A stretch of DNA of 64,000 bases from Chlorogloeopsis fritschii PCC 6912 (GTDB lineage: Bacteria; Cyanobacteriota; Cyanobacteriia; Cyanobacteriales; Nostocaceae), in assembly GCF_000317285.1 (NCBI RefSeq), contig NZ_AJLN01000037.1, positions 62,001 through 126,000 of the forward strand. Direction: 5' to 3'. A program made the translations under genes and the position numbers. The notes beneath the pieces were generated by a model that saw only the letters and a program-made list of their open reading frames with translations, had not been told where the DNA came from and did no database searches. Shown here piece after piece: positions 40,188 through 49,369 of the stretch (position 1 is its first letter; each line of letters starts with the position of its first letter).

Positions 40188-41195
40188 TTAAGAATTCAGT
40201 TCAGTTTTAATATCTGTGTTTCGCAGCCATTCCCGTGTGCGTCGCATTCCCTCTTCTAAGTCAATTTTTGGTTCATAATTTAAAATTCTTTGTGCTTTAG
40301 CAATAGAATATGCATAGGGACGTGAGAGAAAATCTACAGTTTCTGGTACAAGGTCTGGTTTTTTCCGAAAAAGTTTTTGTCCCTGTTCGCGCACTCTAAT
40401 AAATAATTTGGCTTCCTCTTTTGGTAAAGACAAAGGCACAGGTAAATCTGCTATTTTAGCTAGTCGTGTAAAATACTCTTTCCAAGAAGTATTTTGTCCA
40501 TCAGTAATGTTAAATATTTCTCCATATGCTTCTTTTTCGATGGCAAGAAATATGGCATCAATCAGGTTGTCAATATATACATGGTTGCTAACTCCCTGTC
40601 CATCGTTAACCAATGCAAATAATTTTTGATGCATCATATGTAGTGGTCGTACTATCCAAGGAATGCTTCTTGGCCCGTAAACATCTCCTGGTCTAATGAT
40701 GATGATCTCAAAATCCGGTGGGGCATGGAGTTGTAAGAGTGCTTCTTCAGCTTCTATTTTTGTTTGGCATAGAGGATTATTCTCACCACGTAGCGGCCCG
40801 TTTTCTGTGACGCGATCGGGATAATTGAAACCGTAAACCATAGCACTGGAAATATGAGTGAAGATTTTGACACCAGCACTCTTGGCAGCTTTAGCCATGG
40901 TAACAGTTCCACCAACATTGACCTCACGAAAATGCTTAAGTGAGCCACTTTCTTGGCTAATGCCAGCTGTATGCAAAACAATGTCTACTCCCTGACAAGC
41001 TTTAGAGGCGATCGCAGGATCGGTAACGCTACCAACAATAATTTCCGCACCCAATTTTTGAGCTTTTTTGGCTTTTTCGGCAGAACGTGCCAGCCCGCAA
41101 ACTTTCATTCCTCGTGCTATGGCTAGCTCGGCAGTTCGCAAACCGATAAATCCACTAATTCCTGAAATGAGAAGTGTTTGTTCAGATAAGTTCAT
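40188..41195 (-). CDS. Extended SDR (NAD-dependent epimerase/3-beta-HSD-like) lacking the usual Tyr
   Basis: A 335-residue extended short-chain dehydrogenase. The NAD-binding motif ISGISGFIGLRTAEL lies at residues 11-25, HTAGIS near 76, and Ser in ISSAMVYGF near 116. At the YxxxK position the protein reads NNPLCQTKIEAEE: the Lys is kept but the Tyr position is Leu (CTA codon). The rest of the fold, including IIRPGDVYGPRS, is intact. It may be a reductase using another proton donor, or a non-catalytic member. It follows the acyltransferase genes on the same strand. Confidence 0.8.
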   Translation of the reverse strand: MNLSEQTLLISGISGFIGLRTAELAIARGMKVCGLARSAEKAKKAQKLGAEIIVGSVTDPAIASKACQGVDIVLHTAGISQESGSLKHFREVNVGGTVTMAKAAKSAGVKIFTHISSAMVYGFNYPDRVTENGPLRGENNPLCQTKIEAEEALLQLHAPPDFEIIIIRPGDVYGPRSIPWIVRPLHMMHQKLFALVNDGQGVSNHVYIDNLIDAIFLAIEKEAYGEIFNITDGQNTSWKEYFTRLAKIADLPVPLSLPKEEAKLFIRVREQGQKLFRKKPDLVPETVDFLSRPYAYSIAKAQRILNYEPKIDLEEGMRRTREWLRNTDIKTELNS

Positions 41196-41253
41196 AAAGC
41201 TTACTCTCTTTAGAAGTATTTATATAGAAATTCCACACTCTATAAAGATGCAA

Positions 41254-42585
41254 TTATTTGATTAGCCAATTGCCAAAATTTAACTGTTGGTTGTTGCTAG
41301 CATCGACAATACAGGTAAGGACATTATCTGCAAGAATTTCTGCATTTTTCTGACTGATTGCAGGCTCAGAAAACATAAAATTTAAAAACATTTTTGACTC
41401 ATAAGTTAGAACAGCAACACGCCATCCTTTAAATGCGGCAATAGAAGTAACAAAACTGATTTCTTCTAGCTCAAACAAACCATAATTTGAAGGGATATTG
41501 ACTACACCTATATTGGTGACACCCACTGTTGAAACTGTCTGATGAGGGAAAGCAAGAAGAAACTCAATCAAAATCTTAGTTATCAGCGGTAAACAAAAGA
41601 TGCGATCGCCTGCTATTGTTGCTTCCATTTGTTGTCTGCGATCGCGAGCCAAATCCCAAAAAGATGTATTGATTCTCAGAGTATGACATGAAATATCACC
41701 AGAAACTAACACACTCAAATGTTCATTACTAATTTCTGGTTGAAGATGATTGCGTATATTGATTGTTGACCAACAACTGACACCTAAATTTGCTTTTTTC
41801 CCACCAGTGATTTTTCTAGCTGCTGCAAACAACATCGCTGCACATAAAGCAGCATATACCGTTGTCTGATTCTGTCTACAAGCATTTACTAACTGTTTGG
41901 TTTGCTCTACGCTCAGGGTTCTGTGAACCAAACCAGTACGGCTTGCTTCAATAGGTACGACTTGTTCAAACTTTAAATTTTTTGGTCGATACCAAATCTT
42001 CTTTAATAATTGCCTGCATACGGTTAAAAATATATTCACCGCACCTCTCCATCCCTGCATCGAAGCTGGAAGAAGATTTCCGATAGGTGGCAGTGCAGGT
42101 AAAGTGGCAACTTCTATTTGTTCAAAAGATGCAATTTTTTCACAATATCTCAAAAGTTCAGAATGCAGTTGAATGCATGATAAACCATCTGCGATCGCAT
42201 GATGAATTGTTGTAATTAAATAATTAATATTGCTTTGGTTTTTAACCTGAACCAGTACAACTCGCATTAAACTTGTGTGACTCTCAATTTTTTGATTGAG
42301 TTCTTCTAATGCAACTTCTTGCCACTGTTGAGGCTCGTACTTTTCCACAACACGTAAAGGAATATTGATGACTCCAGTTTCAAAGTGCAAACTACTTAAC
42401 TTACCGACAATTCGACAGTTTAAACGAGGGTGATGTGACTGTAGCACCTCAAGAGCTTGTCTGAGAATTTCTTCGCTAAAAATTCCGTTAATTCGACAAA
42501 TCGTGACGATATTGTATGTAGTAGCACGGCGATTCAAAATCTCCATTACTTGCTCGAAAGGAGAAAGTTTCCTGTCGTAGAGCAT
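41254..42585 (-). CDS. Condensation-domain acyltransferase, tandem copy 1 (PapA5/WS-DGAT-like)
   Basis: A 443-residue stand-alone member of the condensation-domain superfamily. It opens MLYDRKLSPFEQVMEILNR and carries the catalytic motif HHAIADG (near residue 130), whose second His is the general base. Such enzymes transfer acyl groups from ACP or CoA thioesters to alcohols or phenols. It shares the segment GWRGAVNIFLTVCRQLLKK with copy 3 but lacks the 30-residue C-terminal extension of copies 2 and 3. The start common to all three copies is the ATG at 42585; no strong Shine-Dalgarno sequence is seen. Confidence 0.8.
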   Translation of the reverse strand: MLYDRKLSPFEQVMEILNRRATTYNIVTICRINGIFSEEILRQALEVLQSHHPRLNCRIVGKLSSLHFETGVINIPLRVVEKYEPQQWQEVALEELNQKIESHTSLMRVVLVQVKNQSNINYLITTIHHAIADGLSCIQLHSELLRYCEKIASFEQIEVATLPALPPIGNLLPASMQGWRGAVNIFLTVCRQLLKKIWYRPKNLKFEQVVPIEASRTGLVHRTLSVEQTKQLVNACRQNQTTVYAALCAAMLFAAARKITGGKKANLGVSCWSTINIRNHLQPEISNEHLSVLVSGDISCHTLRINTSFWDLARDRRQQMEATIAGDRIFCLPLITKILIEFLLAFPHQTVSTVGVTNIGVVNIPSNYGLFELEEISFVTSIAAFKGWRVAVLTYESKMFLNFMFSEPAISQKNAEILADNVLTCIVDASNNQQLNFGNWLIK

Positions 42586-42648
42586 AAGCACATTTGTATT
42601 GAAAAAATAGGGGCTAGGAAGACTGGATTTGGTATCTACTAAATATTT

Positions 42649-44055
42649 TTACAGATTGCGTTGAGACGCTCGATGAGCAGTTTTCAAAGCACTTCTAGAC
42701 AATGAAGCTGGTTGATGCTGAGGAATGGCAATCATTTGATCGGCAAAGATAAATTTTTGGTTTTTGCTAGCTTCAATAATACAAGCAAGAACATTATCTG
42801 CAAGGATTTCTGCGATTTCTTGACTAATTGCAGGCTCAGAAAACATGAAATTTAAAAACATTTTTGACTCATAAGTCAAAACAGCAACACACAAACCTCT
42901 AAATGCTGCATTACCAGTAACAAAACTGATTTCTTCTAGTTTAAATAAATCATAATCTGAAGAAATATTTACTCTACCTATATTAGTGACACCTATTGTT
43001 GAAAATACTTGATAAGGGAAAACAAGAAGAAACTGGATCAAAAACTTAGTTATCAGCGGTAAACAAAAGACGCGATCGCCTGCTATTGTTGCTTCCATTT
43101 GTTGTCTGCGCTCGCGAGCCAAATTCCAAAAAGATGTATTGATTCTCAGAGTATGATATGAAATATCACCAGACACTAACAAACTCAAATGTTCATTACT
43201 AATTTCTGGTTGAAGACGATTGCGTATATTGATAGGTGACCAACAACTGACACCTAAATTTGCTTTTTTACCACTAGTGATTTTTCTAGCTGTTGCAAAT
43301 AACATCGCTGCGCATAAAGCAGAATGCACCGTTGTCTGATTCTGCCTACAAGCATTTACTAACTGTTTGGTTTGCTCTACGCTCAGGGTTCTGTGAACTA
43401 AACCAGTACGACGTAATTCTACAGGTAAGAATTTTTCAAACTTCAATGTTTTTGGTCGATACCAAACATCTTTGAACAAAAGTCTTGATATTGCTAAAAA
43501 TATATTCACCGCGCCTTTCCATCCCTGCATCGAAGCTGGCATAAGCTTTTCGATTGGTGGCAGTGCAGGTAAAGTGGCAACTTCTATTGGTTCAAAAGAC
43601 GTAATTTTTTCACAATATCTCAAAAGTTCAGAATGCAGTTGAATGCATGATAAACCATCTGCGATCGCATGATGAATTGTTGTAATTAAATAATTAATAT
43701 TGCTTTGGTTTTTAATCTGAACTAGTACAACTCGCATTAAACTTTTGTGACTCTCAATTTTTTGATTGAGTTCTTCTAATGCAACTTCTTGCCACTGTTG
43801 AGGCTCGTACTTTTCCACAACACGTAAAGGAATATTGATGACTCCAGTTTCAAAGCGCAAACTACTTAACTTACCGACAATTCGACAGTTCAAACGAGGG
43901 TGACGTGACTGTAGCACCTCAAGAGCTTGTCTGAGGATTTCTTCACTAAAAATTCCGTTAATTCGACAAATTGTGACGATATTGTATGTAGTAGCACGGC
44001 GATTTAAAATCTCCATTGCTTGCTCGAAAGGAGAAAGTTTTCTGTTGTAAGGCAT
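42649..44055 (-). CDS. Condensation-domain acyltransferase, tandem copy 2
   Basis: A 468-residue paralogue starting MPYNRKLSPFEQAMEILNR with the intact HHAIADG motif. The middle has its own version of a helix (AISRLLFKDVWYR) where copies 1 and 3 agree with each other. A C-terminal extension (ADQMIAIPQHQPASLSRS...) is Ser/Ala/Gln-rich and probably disordered. A gap of 63 bases separates it from copy 1. The retained catalytic motif in every copy suggests that all three are active and may attach different acyl groups or use different positions. Confidence 0.8.
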   Translation of the reverse strand: MPYNRKLSPFEQAMEILNRRATTYNIVTICRINGIFSEEILRQALEVLQSRHPRLNCRIVGKLSSLRFETGVINIPLRVVEKYEPQQWQEVALEELNQKIESHKSLMRVVLVQIKNQSNINYLITTIHHAIADGLSCIQLHSELLRYCEKITSFEPIEVATLPALPPIEKLMPASMQGWKGAVNIFLAISRLLFKDVWYRPKTLKFEKFLPVELRRTGLVHRTLSVEQTKQLVNACRQNQTTVHSALCAAMLFATARKITSGKKANLGVSCWSPINIRNRLQPEISNEHLSLLVSGDISYHTLRINTSFWNLARERRQQMEATIAGDRVFCLPLITKFLIQFLLVFPYQVFSTIGVTNIGRVNISSDYDLFKLEEISFVTGNAAFRGLCVAVLTYESKMFLNFMFSEPAISQEIAEILADNVLACIIEASKNQKFIFADQMIAIPQHQPASLSRSALKTAHRASQRNL

Positions 44056-44090
44056 AAATAACTGGGTATTATTGGTATCCAAAAAAATTT

Positions 44091-45494
44091 TTACTGATGG
44101 TGTCTAGAGACTGGAGGAGCAACACTCAATGCTTTAGAAGCAGATGAGGATAGATGATAGTGAGCGGCACTCATTTGATCGGCAAAAGTGAAGTTTGTGT
44201 TGTTACAAGCCTTAACAATACAGGCGAGGACATTATCGGCAAGAATTTCCGCGATTTCTTGACTGATTGCAGGCTCAGAAAACATGAAATTCAAAAACAT
44301 TTTTGACTCAAAAGTCAAAACAGCAACACACAAACCTCCAAATGCTGCCCATGCAGGAACAAAGCTAATTTCTTCTAGTTCAAATAAGCCATAATCTGAA
44401 GCAATGTTGACTCTACCGATATTAGTGACACCCACTGTGCCAAACATTTGACGAGGGCAAGCAAGAAGAAAATCGGTAAACAGCTTAATTAACAACGCTG
44501 AACAGAAGACGCGATCGCTTGCTATTGTTGCTTTCATTTGTTGTCTGCTGTTGCGAGCTAGATCCCAAAAAGATGTATTTGTTTTGAGGGTATGACACGA
44601 GATGTCACCAGAAACCAACACACCCAGGTGGCGATCGCTAATCTCTGGTTTGAAACGATTACGCAGGTTAATATTTGACCAACAGCTGACGCCTAAATTT
44701 GCTTTCTTGCCACCAGTGATTTTTCTGGCTGCCGCAAACAACATCGCCGCGCATAAAGCAGAATGCACCGTTGTCTGATTCTGTCTGCAAACACTTACCA
44801 ACTTTTCGGTTTGCTCTATGTTCAGGGTTCTATGAACCATGCCAGAATAGCGCGATTCAATCGGTACAAATTTTTCAAACTTTAAAGTTTTTGGTCGATA
44901 CCAAATCTTCTTTAATAATTGCCTGCATACGGTTAAAAATATATTCACTGCACCTCTCCATCCCTGCATCGAAGCTGGCATAAGCTTTTCTATTGATGGC
45001 AGTGCAGGTAAAGTGGCAACTTCTATTGGTTCACAAGACGTAATTTTTTGACAATATCTCAAAAGTTCAGAATGCAGTTGAATGCATGATAAGCCGTCTG
45101 CGATCGCATGATGAATTGTTGTAATTAAATAATTGAGATTTTTCTCAGTTTTGATTTGAACAAGTGCAACTCGCATTAGGCTTTTGTCGCTCTCAATTTT
45201 TTGATTGAGTTCTTCTAATGCAACTTCTTGCCACTGTTGAGGAGCGTACTTTTCCACAACACGTAAAGGAATATTGATGACTCCAGTTTCAAAGCGCAAA
45301 CTACTTAACTTACCGACAATTCGACAGTTCAGACGAGGGTGACGTGACTGTAGCACTTCAAGAGCTTGTCTGAGGATTTCTTCACTAAAAATTCCCTGAA
45401 TTCGACAAGTTGTAACTATGTTGTACGCGCTAGCACGACGATTAACTACTTCTATAACTTGCTCTAAAGGAGAAAGTTTTCTGTCATATAACAT
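44091..45494 (-). CDS. Condensation-domain acyltransferase, tandem copy 3
   Basis: A 467-residue paralogue, first of the three to be transcribed. It starts MLYDRKLSPLEQVIEVVNRR; a longer in-frame start at 45590 would read through GC-rich repeat DNA and is rejected. HHAIADG is intact, and it has the C-terminal extension. It differs from its paralogues mainly in the middle (RYSGMVHRTLNIEQTEKLV). It ends 36 bases before copy 2 starts. Confidence 0.8.
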   Translation of the reverse strand: MLYDRKLSPLEQVIEVVNRRASAYNIVTTCRIQGIFSEEILRQALEVLQSRHPRLNCRIVGKLSSLRFETGVINIPLRVVEKYAPQQWQEVALEELNQKIESDKSLMRVALVQIKTEKNLNYLITTIHHAIADGLSCIQLHSELLRYCQKITSCEPIEVATLPALPSIEKLMPASMQGWRGAVNIFLTVCRQLLKKIWYRPKTLKFEKFVPIESRYSGMVHRTLNIEQTEKLVSVCRQNQTTVHSALCAAMLFAAARKITGGKKANLGVSCWSNINLRNRFKPEISDRHLGVLVSGDISCHTLKTNTSFWDLARNSRQQMKATIASDRVFCSALLIKLFTDFLLACPRQMFGTVGVTNIGRVNIASDYGLFELEEISFVPAWAAFGGLCVAVLTFESKMFLNFMFSEPAISQEIAEILADNVLACIVKACNNTNFTFADQMSAAHYHLSSSASKALSVAPPVSRHHQ

Positions 45495-45534
45495 AATAAA
45501 GATGTTTTGTATGTCATGGTTTGTATCCAATCGT

Positions 45535-45655
45535 AGGGGAGCCAGTCGCTTGCGGGGGTTCTCCCCGTTGTGCGAACTGGCGTTGGGCATTGCCCGTCAA
45601 AGTTAATGTGGTAAGTATTTGAGATATAGGTGAACAATGCCCACCTGACACAAAA
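45535..45655. repeat. GC-rich word plus partial GGGCATTGCCC/TGCCCACC repeat
   Basis: GGAGCCAGTCGCTTGCGGGGGTTC (GC-rich family) is followed by GGGCATTGCCCGTCAAAG and AACAATGCCCACCTGAC, a degenerate copy of the MITE-like family. It separates the acyltransferase genes from the docking-domain gene and may break or modulate the transcript. Confidence 0.65.
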
Positions 45656-45663
45656 CTGCAAAT

Positions 45664-47535
45664 TTAGCGATCGCCAAATTTTGCTTTTAGAGAAGCAAAA
45701 TGTTTACCACCAAGTTCAATTTGTCCTTCTGCGCACCCAGCCTTTAATCTTTCTACTAGATATTCCAAATCACGAGCGATGAAATTTGTACCATGATCTG
45801 GTTCGATTAAACTTACTAGGGCTGTATTTTCTACTTGCTGATTCGTTAAGCTAGAAATACCCAAAAAATTGAATACTCCTGATTCATAAGTTCCACAAGG
45901 AACTGATGGATTTGTTACGCCAACATAATATTCATTTGGTTTAAACCATTCTAATGCTGGGTAACCATGAAAATGAACAATTGGGGCACCATTTTTAATA
46001 AGTTCTGGTGCATATAAAGCAGCAGACAAACTAATAGCAAGCATTACGTAGATGTCATAGGAAGGTTTGATATCTGCTAGCTCTGGATTAATATTTTGTG
46101 GTAATTGAAGAATTAAATTTTCTTTCAAACCAATACGAATAACATCACTTTCCAGCTTTAAATCTGTTTTGTTCGAGCCGGAGCGAGAGCTAACAAGCCA
46201 GATATCTGGTATTTGCTTAAATAGATATTCTCCATTGACCTTGGTTTTGATATAAAACCGACCTTTTTCATTTTGACGGAGTTCATCGTGATTAAATCCC
46301 GTCACAGGTAATAGACTTTGCCACTCATTTTCAGTTATTTCTGGCTCACCAATATATTGTGGAGGTTCAGCATAAGCAACAAAACCATAAGATACACCTG
46401 TCCTGCCATTAACTATGACATTCACTATATCTCTATGAGATTTTCTTTTGATAACTTCATAAAGCTTAAAGCCTGGAGGAAATAGACCTGTTGGTGCCAA
46501 TTCATTACCTAATTTCACTAATTTTGTAGCATAGCTAGATTCATGAGGATCATACTGTCCTAGCTCAAATCGACTTAGTAAAAGAGGATATATTGGTACA
46601 AAAATTTTAGGAATTAGTGAGTTAGCAACAAAGTGTTCTATCTCATTTCTAGGAAAAACAGAATCTGAAAGATTCATATTTAAAATAGAAATTTTTTCTT
46701 CAGACACTCCAATCACCATTTCTGAGAATGTTCTGATTAAAGTGTTTAAACCAATTTTTATTTTTTGTTGATAAGGAAGTAAAGGATTGACAAATTCCTG
46801 ATCTATTTGTGTAAGGGTGATTACCTGAGTATTAGTAGGGTCTTCAATGTATTTAGCTGTGTGGTCTTCAGCCCAACTACTCAATTTAGCTATTCTAGAA
46901 ACAGAAATTTCTCGGTTCTTCAAAAGTAAATGCGAATAAATTTGATATAAATTTTCTGCTACACATATACCCAACTTTCTTAACAAAAACGGAGTATTCT
47001 CAACATCAATAACTGCATCAACTTCTGATTTTACATTCTTGGTTTTGAAGCTTTTTTTCCAGTTTGTTTTGGGAATCTTAAACAAATAGCTAAACTCTGT
47101 TGTTGCTTCTTCCCAAGGTAAAACTTTTACTCCATAATCCCTAAATTTAGTTGCTAATTCTTCTCTAAATTTAATAATTTCTGTGCGATTGTAGCCTTTA
47201 GGTAAAGGTCTAAATGTAACTGTTAGCTTTTGAGCCATCACTTTAGGATCAACAACTGGTGGCTGATATTCCACATTTGATTGTTTTACAAATCCCCCAA
47301 TTAAACGACCAATAGTTTGCAGGCTTAGTCCGATGTTCAAAGGAATGGAAGCTGCTTTAGCTGCAACATCTTGTTCGCGTAAAAACGCCAAAATTTCTGC
47401 TTTATAAGTAGTTAGTTCTGCCTGTATTTCTGGTGTAATTACCCCCTTAGGAGAACGAAGATTAAGTTTGTTATTATCCACCCACAATTGAACACCTTTT
47501 TGAGTAAGATTTTCCAAAAGTTCAGATGCATTCAT
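45664..47535 (-). CDS. Protein of unknown function with N-terminal TubC-type docking domain
   Basis: A 623-residue protein. Residues 1-52 (MNASELLENLTQKGVQLWVD, then LNLRSPKGVITPEIQAELT and ILAFLREQ) match the TubC docking domain found at the N-terminus of NRPS/PKS proteins. The remaining 570 residues match nothing I know. They contain no carrier-protein Ser motif, HHxxxDG or nucleotide-binding loop that I can see; a Cys-Gly segment PSVPCGTYESGVFNFLG (near 545) and FHGYPALEWF (near 515) stand out. Position between the ACP and the acyltransferases suggests a direct role on carrier-bound intermediates. Confidence 0.7.
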   Translation of the reverse strand: MNASELLENLTQKGVQLWVDNNKLNLRSPKGVITPEIQAELTTYKAEILAFLREQDVAAKAASIPLNIGLSLQTIGRLIGGFVKQSNVEYQPPVVDPKVMAQKLTVTFRPLPKGYNRTEIIKFREELATKFRDYGVKVLPWEEATTEFSYLFKIPKTNWKKSFKTKNVKSEVDAVIDVENTPFLLRKLGICVAENLYQIYSHLLLKNREISVSRIAKLSSWAEDHTAKYIEDPTNTQVITLTQIDQEFVNPLLPYQQKIKIGLNTLIRTFSEMVIGVSEEKISILNMNLSDSVFPRNEIEHFVANSLIPKIFVPIYPLLLSRFELGQYDPHESSYATKLVKLGNELAPTGLFPPGFKLYEVIKRKSHRDIVNVIVNGRTGVSYGFVAYAEPPQYIGEPEITENEWQSLLPVTGFNHDELRQNEKGRFYIKTKVNGEYLFKQIPDIWLVSSRSGSNKTDLKLESDVIRIGLKENLILQLPQNINPELADIKPSYDIYVMLAISLSAALYAPELIKNGAPIVHFHGYPALEWFKPNEYYVGVTNPSVPCGTYESGVFNFLGISSLTNQQVENTALVSLIEPDHGTNFIARDLEYLVERLKAGCAEGQIELGGKHFASLKAKFGDR

Positions 47536-47682
47536 AGTTTCATTATCTCTGGTTTAAGAATAGGAACTAATAACCTCGTAACCTCGTGACCAGGTTGAAC
47601 CTGATCACGATAACTAGAGCAATCTGGCTCTTTCAATCAAATAGTGCAAGATATCAGGTGATCAAAATATTTTGTAGCTTCT

Positions 47683-47988
47683 TCAAAACTCAAAAGTCTC
47701 TGAGTTTGAATCTGCAAAATCTTCTGCTAAACGCTGGCTCAATGCTTCAATTGTGGGGTAATGCCACAACAGAATCAAAGACAACTTACATCCAAGTAAT
47801 TTCTCTGCTCTACTGGCAAGAACCATACCCTGCGCTGAATCCAAGCCATAACTGTCTAAAGGTTCTCGAATATCTATTTCATCAGCTGCAACTCCTAGCA
47901 TCTCAGAAATATTAGAAACTAGCCAGGCTTGTATTTCTTCTGCAGTATATGACTGTTTTGAAGTTGAATTAACAATAGATTGGCTCAT
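47683..47988 (-). CDS. Stand-alone acyl carrier protein
   Basis: A 101-residue carrier protein with the phosphopantetheine site [20 protein letters not shown] (Ser in Leu-Asp-Ser). The N-terminus includes [19 protein letters not shown], typical of ACPs paired with PKS or fatty acyl-activating enzymes rather than FabF-type housekeeping AcpP (which has DSLD). The start at 47988 is favoured by AGAGGT; a longer start would add an unlikely hydrophobic segment. It probably presents the acyl group to DarB/DarA or the acyltransferases. Confidence 0.85.
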   Translation of the reverse strand: MSQSIVNSTSKQSYTAEEIQAWLVSNISEMLGVAADEIDIREPLDSYGLDSAQGMVLASRAEKLLGCKLSLILLWHYPTIEALSQRLAEDFADSNSETFEF

Positions 47989-48171
47989 TTGAAAACCTCT
48001 AAAGTAAAAGAGTTGACCTACCAAGCTAATGAACAAAACTGATTTGAACAAATTTTCTACCTGGGGAACTAGCTGTTTAGCTGGTTTATAAATTTTTGAG
48101 TCTTTGACAAGTCTGCTTATGAAGCCTGTTGTTTTTCATGTTTTGCCTAAAGGCAGTAATAAACACACCAA

Positions 48172-49323
48172 TTAAACGGCTGTTAGGTGCATATAAGCGT
48201 ATGAAAATCTAGCACTTTCGGGAATCAAGCAAAATATTCTATCACCTGGTTCAAGTTTTCCTGATGACATTAATTCCTCTAACATAATAAAAATGGAGGC
48301 AGAGCCTGTATTACCCTTGTAGGTTAGGTTAGTAAACCATTTATCAAACGGAATCTCAAATCCAATTCCCACTAATTCATCATGGAGTGGCAACTTAAAG
48401 TGTTCTGATGAATAATGAGGTAAATACCAAGTGATATGATCTGGTTTTAAATGATATTTGTCTCGAACTTGTGCAAAGCCTTTTTGAATTCCATAGGAAA
48501 CTACATTTTCTCCTAGCAGTTTTGCATCTTGTTTTAAGGCAATATAATTTTCTTTCCAAACTTCATCTGGATTTTCAACATCCCGCAAGCCTTGTAAAGA
48601 ACCATCAGATCTCTTCACGGCTCCTGCATACATACAAGTCTCTAGTTCATTGGCAAAAGAGACGATATCAACCCAATCTACTCTAAGTGAAATACCATTT
48701 TGACGAGGTGTATCCGTTATCAGCACTGCTGCGGCAGCATCGGAAAGCATCCACCTCAAAAAATCCTTCTCAAAAGCTATAATTGGTTTTGCTTCCAAAT
48801 CCTGAATTTTAGCTTCTATTTCGGGCTGAAAGAACTTCGCTCTGAATTGATTTGATACAAGTTCTGAACCTGTAGTTACAGCATTTTTGGTTAATCCGGA
48901 ATACACGCTCATGTATCCATATTTAAATGCAGTCATTCCTGAGCAGCAGACTCCACTTGTGGATACAACCTCACAAGGAGGACACTTAATTTCTCCATGC
49001 ACCATGAGAGCATGATTAGGAACAATTTGATCCGGAGAAGATGTTCCACAAACTAAACATTCTATTTCCTCTAATGGAAAATTAGAGTTTTTGGAAAGAG
49101 TACGTACTGCCTCAGCAGTTAATTGTGCATTAGTATGAGTTTGCTTACCTGTTTGCGGAGCTATTGCATAATATCGAGATTTTATACCGTTATTTTTTAG
49201 GATTCTATTTTTACATCGAGAAGGTTTGCCATTAATTAACCCCAAAACATTTTCCATTTCCTCATTATTGACTGGTTCATTAGGTAGAAAAACTCCTAGA
49301 CCTGTAATGTATGCTGAAGCCAT
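48172..49323 (-). CDS. KAS III-type ketosynthase, DarB-like
   Basis: A 383-residue thiolase-fold protein. The catalytic triad of KAS III is visible: Cys127 in SGVCCSGM, His in WYLPHYSSEHF (near 283), and Asn in LTYKGNTGSAS (near 322). Together with the next gene it resembles DarB of dialkylresorcinol pathways, which condenses a 3-ketoacyl thioester with a second acyl unit. AGGAGA precedes the ATG. It could instead be an ordinary FabH, but length, divergence and the DarA-like neighbour argue against this. Confidence 0.82.
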   Translation of the reverse strand: MASAYITGLGVFLPNEPVNNEEMENVLGLINGKPSRCKNRILKNNGIKSRYYAIAPQTGKQTHTNAQLTAEAVRTLSKNSNFPLEEIECLVCGTSSPDQIVPNHALMVHGEIKCPPCEVVSTSGVCCSGMTAFKYGYMSVYSGLTKNAVTTGSELVSNQFRAKFFQPEIEAKIQDLEAKPIIAFEKDFLRWMLSDAAAAVLITDTPRQNGISLRVDWVDIVSFANELETCMYAGAVKRSDGSLQGLRDVENPDEVWKENYIALKQDAKLLGENVVSYGIQKGFAQVRDKYHLKPDHITWYLPHYSSEHFKLPLHDELVGIGFEIPFDKWFTNLTYKGNTGSASIFIMLEELMSSGKLEPGDRIFCLIPESARFSYAYMHLTAV

Positions 49324-49369
49324 AATTTTCTCCTAACAATTTAGCAAAACATCAAGTTAGTAAACGTGC

